A stretch of DNA of 64,000 nt from an uncultured Roseovarius sp. (lineage in GTDB: Bacteria; Pseudomonadota; Alphaproteobacteria; Rhodobacterales; Rhodobacteraceae): NCBI GenBank assembly GCA_951812895.1, contig OX638333.1, forward strand, positions 1,974,366 through 2,038,365, given 5' to 3'. A program made the translations under genes and the position numbers. Under the pieces are notes generated by a model. The model was not told where the DNA came from and did not search any database. It saw only the letters and a list, made by a program, of their open reading frames with translations. Positions 59,371 to 64,000 of this stretch are shown piece after piece (the first letter of the stretch is position 1; the number at the start of each line of letters is the position of its first letter).

Positions 59371-59413
59371 TTATCCATTGATAGATAGAGGTTTAATCAG
59401 CCAGAGATTTGGT

Positions 59414-59839
59414 ATGCCAGCTCAAATAGCCTGCCCAGATACGATGCCCGCTTCTGTACGTGCTGTTATCGACAGCTATCCGGAGCCTGCGCGCGACGGG
59501 GTCTTGTGTTTGCGCGACCTGATCCTAAAGGTTGCTGCGGGCCTGCCACAGCTTGGGGCGCTGGTAGAGACGTTGAAATGGGGCCAGCCCGCTTATCTTG
59601 CGCCCAAGGGTTCTACATTACGCATCGGGTTGCACAAAGAGGCCAGCTTTGCCCTATTCGCGCATTGCCAAAGCGGGATTATTTCAGATTATGCCCAGAC
59701 TTTCCCGGGGTGGGACCGGATAGATGGCAACCGCGCTGTGTTGTTTGATGCACCAGGGCAGATTGAACCCGACCGGCTCTCTCATCTGATACAGCACGCG
59801 TTGACATATCATTGCAAACGTCCTCTGCCTTCAGTTTGA
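59414..59839 (+). CDS. DUF1801-family protein
   Basis: 141 residues from ATG 59414. The frame is open far upstream, antisense to the regulator, but the product starts sensibly here. 'LRDLILKVAAGLPQLGALVE' and 'LKWGQPAYLAPKGSTLRIGL' match the DUF1801/YdhG-like fold, which has the conserved 'WGxPxY' pattern. The function of the family is unknown. It is transcribed divergently from a WYL regulator that probably controls it. Confidence 0.83.
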   Translation: MPAQIACPDTMPASVRAVIDSYPEPARDGVLCLRDLILKVAAGLPQLGALVETLKWGQPAYLAPKGSTLRIGLHKEASFALFAHCQSGIISDYAQTFPGWDRIDGNRAVLFDAPGQIEPDRLSHLIQHALTYHCKRPLPSV

Positions 59840-59890
59840 AGTCCGGACGCGCACGACCATTTTGGAATAACTTTTTGGCCAACACCCGAC

Positions 59891-60673
59891 CTATGGGGCT
59901 TTACGCTGATCTTTCAAAAGCGCTTCGATCTCGGTCAAACGGTTCAGCACCTCATCGCGGTAACCTTCGGTTTTTTCTGTATCTTCGGTATGGTGCGCAT
60001 CCTGCATGGAATTCACGATCAAGCCGACCACCAGGTTCACAACTGCGAAAGTCGTAACGAGGATGAACGGAACAAAAAACGCCCAGGCCTCAGGGTAGAC
60101 CTCCATCACCGGGCGGACGATTCCCATGGACCAGCTTTCCAGCGTCATGACCTGAAAGAGCGAATAACCAGAGCGTCCGAGCGTGCCAAACCAGTGTGGG
60201 AATTCAGATCCGAACAGGTTGGTTGCCATCACAGCAGCGATGTAAAAGATCAGCCCCATCAAAAGGAAAACGGATCCCATTCCGGGCAGGGCATTTATCA
60301 ACCCTTCGACAACACGTCGCAGTGAGGGCGCAACGGATAACACCCGTAGCAGGCGCAGAATGCGAAGGGCCCGCAGAACCGACAGGTTTTGCGCAGCGGG
60401 GATTAAGGAGATGGCAACGATTACAAAGTCAAAGATGTTCCAGCCTTTGCGGAAAAACCCGGGCCCTCGGGCAAAGAGCTTGGCCGCGATTTCGACGGTA
60501 AAGATAGCCAGACAAATCTTGTCCAATATAACAATCAGCGGTCCGACCTGTGCCATCATGCTCTGCGATGTGCCAATGCCGAGGATGGCGGCGTTAAACA
60601 GGATAACACCCAGGATGAAGTTCTGCATGGCAGCAGTGTCAAGAATGGCGCCGATACGGTCACGAAAGGACAT
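59891..60673 (-). CDS. Bacterial voltage-gated sodium channel (NavAb-like)
   Basis: 260 residues, six transmembrane segments. S4 carries four arginines every third position (R101, R104, R107, R110 in 'LRALRILRLLRVLS'). The pore filter is 'TLESWSMG' at 177-184, the same sequence as the sodium-selective NavAb/NavRosD filter. The S6 helix 'VNLVVGLIVNSM' is followed by a helical C-terminal coil ('DEVLNRLTEIEALLKDQ') that would form the tetramer stalk. It probably opens on depolarisation and admits Na+, in marine bacteria possibly for motility or pH adaptation. It stands alone, its start 130 bases from the MttB stop. Confidence 0.94.
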   Translation of the reverse strand: MSFRDRIGAILDTAAMQNFILGVILFNAAILGIGTSQSMMAQVGPLIVILDKICLAIFTVEIAAKLFARGPGFFRKGWNIFDFVIVAISLIPAAQNLSVLRALRILRLLRVLSVAPSLRRVVEGLINALPGMGSVFLLMGLIFYIAAVMATNLFGSEFPHWFGTLGRSGYSLFQVMTLESWSMGIVRPVMEVYPEAWAFFVPFILVTTFAVVNLVVGLIVNSMQDAHHTEDTEKTEGYRDEVLNRLTEIEALLKDQRKAP

Positions 60674-60801
60674 TGAAACAAATCCGTTTGACTAATCACT
60701 GACGTGCATATGGGTGAAGCAAGCTAAGGCGGCAAGTGCCAAAGCCGTTGTCGAGCGCGGATTGAGCTTCATGACACTATTTGGAGCTTGTAAAGGGCGG
60801 A

Positions 60802-62346
60802 TCAGCGGTCAATGTCAGCCCCACCCTCGGCGGTGCGCCGCGCGATGAAGGCATCGATTTCTTCCAGTCGAGCAGGTTCAAGAGGGGGCGGTTCATGTGC
60901 CGCGACGGTATCATAGAAAATCTGGTTGGCGCGTGTGGTGGCGTCTACTGCGCCACGATCTGACCAGTTTTCGAAATTATCCCAGTCCGACAAAAGGGGT
61001 GAATAAAAAGCAGTTTCAAACCGATCGAGTGTGTGTTGAGTTCCAAAGAAATGCCCACCATGCCCAACATCTGCGATTGCTTCTAGACCCAACGTAGCCT
61101 CATTCACCTGCAGCGGCTTGAAGAGTTCGGCAAACATCTGCAGCACTTCGACATCGATGATGAACTTCTCGGCAGAGATTGTGAGGCCACCTTCCAACCA
61201 GCCTGCGCCATGCAGGATCATGTTCGCCCCACCCATCAGCGCGCCCCATAGTGACATCTGCGTCTCGTATGTTGCCTGAGCGTCGGGAGCATTGGACGCC
61301 GTGGGTGCGGAAGAGCGCAGCGGCAGGTTGTAGCGCCGCGCGAGTTGGCCCGAGGCAAAGGCCGCCTTGACATATTCTGGGGTGCCAAAGGCGGGTGCGC
61401 CGGTGCGCATGTCTACATTGCTGGTAAAGCTGCCATAGCAGACGGGTGCGCCGGGTCGAATGATTTGCGACAGCGCCATCCCGGCCAGTGCCTCAGCATT
61501 TTGCATCACCAGCGCACCGGGAATGGTTACCGGGGCCATCGCGCCCGCTAATGTAAATGGCGTCAGGATCATCATCTGCCCAGCGCGCGCGGCATCAATT
61601 ATGCCGCGGCACATCAACCCGTCCAGCTGCAGTGGAGAGTTAGAGTTGGCAACTGAGTAACTGACCGGGGTATTACAGAAATCTTCGTACGAAAGTCCAT
61701 GAGCGATGCGCAGGATTTCATAGGTGTCGGCTACCGCCTGTTTGCCGCGAAAATAGACAAATGGGATTTTATCAGTATTGGTAACAACGCTGCGGGTCAT
61801 GCCGAAATGGCGCAAATGCGTTGGTACATCCTGCGGCTCAACTACCGGGCCAAAGAAATGAATCACATCAAAGCCTTGGGTGGCGCGTGCGAAATTATCG
61901 AAATCGGCCTGTGTTCCTGGCCGGCGCCCGCCTTGCAGGTCAGAACAGTTGGGCGATCCCGCAGAAGTGGATATGCCCACGTTCGGCCCGCCGAGTGTGA
62001 CTGATCGATGAGGGCTGCGCCCGTGCAATGTAATCTCTGGTGGAGCCTTTGAAAGTAAGTCTAACAACAAGTCCGTATCAAAGCGGATCACCTGATCCTC
62101 TTCTTCTGACATTCCGGTGTTGACATAGTGCCGCCTCGCATCTGCGCTCAGTACTTTGATCCCGATATCGCGCAGAACTTTGAGCGAAGCATCATGGATC
62201 GCCTCAATCTCATCGGCGCTGAATTGCTCAACAGGGGGATAGGGATTCTTCCAGTTCAGCCAAGCCGCATCAAAGGCATTTTCAGCCTTGGAGCCAGCTC
62301 TTTTTGCGGCGCGACCACACCGCCCGCCACTACGCTGGCTGCTCAT
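60802..62346 (-). CDS. MttB-family (trimethylamine methyltransferase-like) protein
   Basis: 514 residues from ATG 62346, which overlaps the TetR stop (ATGA). It is an MttB TIM barrel, starting 'NWKNPYPPVEQFSADEIEAI' and including 'PVSYSVANSNSPLQLDGLMC', 'NMILHGAGWLEGGLTISAEK' and 'ELFKPLQVNEATLGLEAIAD'. There is no in-frame TAG, so pyrrolysine is not used. Non-pyrrolysine members (MtgB-type) demethylate glycine betaine or related quaternary amines, usually with a corrinoid protein, which is not in the window. The cupin and FAD oxidase across the operator fit a role in methylated-amine breakdown. Confidence 0.9.
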   Translation of the reverse strand: MSSQRSGGRCGRAAKRAGSKAENAFDAAWLNWKNPYPPVEQFSADEIEAIHDASLKVLRDIGIKVLSADARRHYVNTGMSEEEDQVIRFDTDLLLDLLSKAPPEITLHGRSPHRSVTLGGPNVGISTSAGSPNCSDLQGGRRPGTQADFDNFARATQGFDVIHFFGPVVEPQDVPTHLRHFGMTRSVVTNTDKIPFVYFRGKQAVADTYEILRIAHGLSYEDFCNTPVSYSVANSNSPLQLDGLMCRGIIDAARAGQMMILTPFTLAGAMAPVTIPGALVMQNAEALAGMALSQIIRPGAPVCYGSFTSNVDMRTGAPAFGTPEYVKAAFASGQLARRYNLPLRSSAPTASNAPDAQATYETQMSLWGALMGGANMILHGAGWLEGGLTISAEKFIIDVEVLQMFAELFKPLQVNEATLGLEAIADVGHGGHFFGTQHTLDRFETAFYSPLLSDWDNFENWSDRGAVDATTRANQIFYDTVAAHEPPPLEPARLEEIDAFIARRTAEGGADIDR

Positions 62347-62993
62347 CTCGTCGCCTCCTGCAGTACATTCTTGGCACGGTAGGCTGCGCCGATCTCTGCA
62401 TCCATGTCGCGCCCCGTGAAACAACGGAAATAAGCATCGAGATATCCCATGCGTTCGACCATCCCCTCATCTTCTGCGACGTTCAGCGAATAGTAGCTGA
62501 TTTGCGTAAAATAGATGATTCTGGCCCGGATAAAGGCCTCGGGCTGCGTATACCCATGTCTCTCAAAAAATCCGGAAATCGCTTTGACGCGCGCCTGATC
62601 TTCGTCATGCACTGTCTTCCGCAATATGGCAGAATGTCTAGCCCAGTCACGGATCGCCTGATCCAGTCGCGGGTCAAAGCGGCTATGGTCAACCCAAACG
62701 GAAAAGAGCGAGAGAATGCCGTCTTCCAGAAGCTCGGTATCGGCAATCGCTTCGACCATGACACCGGTATTGCGTGCGCGCCATTCTGCAATGAGCGAGT
62801 CGAGCAGTGCCTCACGGCTTTCGAAATGCCAGTAAAAACTGCCTCGCGTTACGTTTAGTCTGCGCGCCAGAACCGTGATCTGCAGGGCATCAACCCCATC
62901 TTCGACCAGCACTTCAAGTGCCGCTTCGATCCAGTCTGCGCCGGTCAGACGGGATTGGCGATCTGTCTGGTTAGCAGTGGCGTGCAGTGACAT
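62343..62993 (-). CDS. TetR-family regulator of the MttB locus
   Basis: 216 residues from ATG 62993 ('MSLHATANQTD'). An in-frame ATG at 63020 would lie inside the operator, which argues for 62993. The N-terminal helix-turn-helix is 'ALQITVLARRLNVTRGSFYW' with 'HFESREALLDSLIAEWRAR'. The C-terminal ligand domain is a helical bundle ending 'AAYRAKNVLQEATR'. It overlaps the MttB start by four bases, so it is cotranscribed with it and probably represses both directions. The ligand is likely a quaternary amine or a product of it; this is inference. Confidence 0.9.
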   Translation of the reverse strand: MSLHATANQTDRQSRLTGADWIEAALEVLVEDGVDALQITVLARRLNVTRGSFYWHFESREALLDSLIAEWRARNTGVMVEAIADTELLEDGILSLFSVWVDHSRFDPRLDQAIRDWARHSAILRKTVHDEDQARVKAISGFFERHGYTQPEAFIRARIIYFTQISYYSLNVAEDEGMVERMGYLDAYFRCFTGRDMDAEIGAAYRAKNVLQEATR

Positions 62994-63004
62994 ATATCGG
63001 AAAT

Positions 63005-63042
63005 CCATACAGGGTTGCATGGAACTGTACAGACCTGTATGG
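63005..63042. promoter_or_regulatory. Multi-palindrome operator between TetR and cupin genes
   Basis: CCATACAGG (63005-63013) pairs with CCTGTATGG (63034-63042). Inside lie CTGTACAG (63025-63032) and TACAG-AC-CTGTA (63028-63039). The overlap of palindromes suggests two TetR dimers binding side by side. It lies between the divergent starts at 62993 and 63072. Confidence 0.75.
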
Positions 63043-63071
63043 TTCGCGTCAACGCCAATGTGGAGATACCT

Positions 63072-63422
63072 ATGACTGTGAAGTCACCACCGCGAATTGC
63101 ATCGCCTAAATCAATGAAATTCTTTCCACGTTTTGAATACGGGCACATGGCGCAGGCTGCTGTGGTGACGGGCCCTGACGATGGCACCCGGCTGGGCAGC
63201 GGGTTTGTTCGAATGACAAATGCAGAGATCCCATGGACAATTCAGTATGATGAAATGGTTGTGGTGTTAGAGGGCCAACTGACCGTGCGTACCAGCGAAG
63301 GGGATCTCACTGCCGGGCCGCAGGAATGTATCTGGCTGCCCAATGGCACCGAGTTGACCTATATCGCCAAAGAAGCGCTCGTGTTCTATGCCATCGAACC
63401 CGCAAACTGGGCCGGTGACTGA
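63072..63422 (+). CDS. Cupin-domain protein (EutQ-like)
   Basis: 116 residues from ATG 63072, with GGAG at 63062-63065. It is a compact barrel: 'YDEMVVVLEGQLTVRTSEGD' is a conserved beta core. The usual His of motif 1 is replaced ('WTIQYDEMVVV'), so metal binding is doubtful. This variant resembles the EutQ-type cupin without the classic ligand set. It is three bases before the FAD oxidase ATG and shares the operator with TetR-MttB. It probably assists breakdown of the same compound. Confidence 0.82.
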   Translation: MTVKSPPRIASPKSMKFFPRFEYGHMAQAAVVTGPDDGTRLGSGFVRMTNAEIPWTIQYDEMVVVLEGQLTVRTSEGDLTAGPQECIWLPNGTELTYIAKEALVFYAIEPANWAGD

Positions 63423-63425
63423 GCC

Positions 63426-64000
63426 ATGAAAATTGGCCGACTACCCAAAGATGACAAGACAAATGGATGGAGTGCAGCGTTGCCCGACCGCAATCCCCAT
63501 GACGTGCTTACCGGTGATGTGACCGCAGATTGGGTTGTGTTAGGCGCCGGGTATGCCGGGCTGGCAGCAGCGCGCCGGTTGGCAGAGAATTGCCCGGATC
63601 ACAAGATTGTTGTGGTCGAGGCCGGACAGGCCGGGGAAAATGCATCCGGTCGTAATTCCGGCTTTGGCATTGATTTGCCGCATAATGTCGGCTCGTCCCT
63701 GGATGAGCTGGAAGGCAGCCACCGGTTTATGCGGCTGGCACGGATGGCGATTGATCATCTTGAAGGCGTCGTCGAAACCAACGGTATTTCCTGCGATTGG
63801 TCGCGTGCCGGCAAGTTTCATACCGCGGTCAGCCCCCGTGGCACACGTGATGTGCTGGAACCTTTCCGAAATGAACTTGAGGCCTTGGGTGAACCCTATG
63901 AGTGGATCGAGGGAGAGGCGTTGCGCAAACGTCTGGGGTCGCCTCACTTCACCGCTGCGGTTTACACGCCGGGCTGTGTTCTTATGAACCCGGCCGCGTT
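63426..64000 (+). CDS. FAD-dependent oxidoreductase, DAO family, N-terminal part (3' end outside window)
   Basis: 191 residues before the window ends. It begins 'MKIGRLPKDDKTNGWSAAL', and the FAD loop is 'WVVLGAGYAGLAAARRLAEN' with 'ASGRNSGFGIDLPHNVGSSL', the PuuB/DAO contact that holds the flavin. The leader with 'NGWSAALPDRNPHDVLTG' is typical of gamma-glutamylputrescine-oxidase-like enzymes. It follows the cupin by three bases. It should oxidise a secondary or N-methylated amine, perhaps the product of MttB demethylation. The C-terminal substrate domain is not seen. Confidence 0.88.
   Translation, partial: MKIGRLPKDDKTNGWSAALPDRNPHDVLTGDVTADWVVLGAGYAGLAAARRLAENCPDHKIVVVEAGQAGENASGRNSGFGIDLPHNVGSSLDELEGSHRFMRLARMAIDHLEGVVETNGISCDWSRAGKFHTAVSPRGTRDVLEPFRNELEALGEPYEWIEGEALRKRLGSPHFTAAVYTPGCVLMNPAA

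Noticed and set aside
58775-59413. Long upstream extension of the DUF1801 frame
   Set aside because: It runs antisense through the WYL regulator. The DUF1801 domain starts at 59414 and no ribosome site supports an earlier start.
60802-62346. Pyrrolysine-containing trimethylamine methyltransferase (true MttB)
   Set aside because: No in-frame TAG is present and the frame is continuous, so it belongs to the non-pyrrolysine branch.

Overview
The window reads as a chromosomal segment of a marine alphaproteobacterium, most likely a Rhodobacterales (Roseobacter-group) bacterium. The grounds are family content and gene order: an ethylmalonyl-CoA pathway (ecm and ccr), several ABC uptake operons, methylated-amine genes (MttB family, GcvT-type, DadA-type oxidases), a LuxR-type regulator behind a CtrA-type site, and a housekeeping run rsfS-rlmH-gpmI-envC-ctpA. 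I assign the lineage by recognition; no 16S gene or database match supports it. I saw no rRNA, tRNA or CRISPR array.

Layout. 0-7 kb: 3' end of a formate dehydrogenase alpha gene with its terminator, a LysR regulator, a sulfotransferase-like protein, and an overlapping operon (thioredoxin-fold isomerase, hybrid histidine kinase, response regulator). 7-17.7 kb: a branched-chain-type (HAAT) ABC transporter bracketed by two different acyl-CoA ligases. Its livH-livM gap holds two small membrane-protein genes, a 17-codon remnant of a second livM, and palindromic repeats. 17.7-24.4 kb: a degenerate caspase/peptidoglycan-binding protein, a D-amino-acid-dehydrogenase-like protein, deoD, two secreted tail-collar-like paralogues, and a uspA gene broken by one in-frame stop. 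24.4-29.7 kb: ecm, a PlsB-like acyltransferase and ccr. 29.8-36.7 kb: a LuxR-type regulator overlapping a small conserved-looking ORF, a DUF4198/HupE head-to-head pair, a RecD-like helicase, an SDR, and small secreted proteins.

36.7-44.8 kb: a divergent locus with a LysR regulator facing proX-proV-proW-type genes, a cupin, and a 792-residue DUF1989-GcvT fusion. It reads as a module that imports a methylated zwitterion (betaine or DMSP-like) and demethylates it. 44.8-47.2 kb: a histone-deacetylase-like amidohydrolase and an MscS channel. 47195-49774: a complete IS1595-type transposon with 25-bp perfect terminal inverted repeats. It carries, in one translationally coupled operon, a transposase, an MT-A70 adenine methyltransferase, a BglII/BstYI-like endonuclease and a 56-codon ORF, so it looks like a self-mobile restriction-modification unit. 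It sits between the MscS gene and rsfS.

50-64 kb: the rsfS to ctpA run, a FAD oxidoreductase, an A+T-rich SpoU methyltransferase, an MltB-type transglycosylase, a WYL regulator diverging from a DUF1801 protein, and a NavAb-like sodium channel. Last comes a second methylated-amine locus: MttB and TetR facing a cupin and a truncated FAD oxidase across a multi-palindrome operator. The strongest leads are the restriction-modification transposon and the two methyl-compound loci. Smaller ones are the livM remnant with its repeats, the CtrA-type site at luxR, and the nonsense-interrupted uspA.
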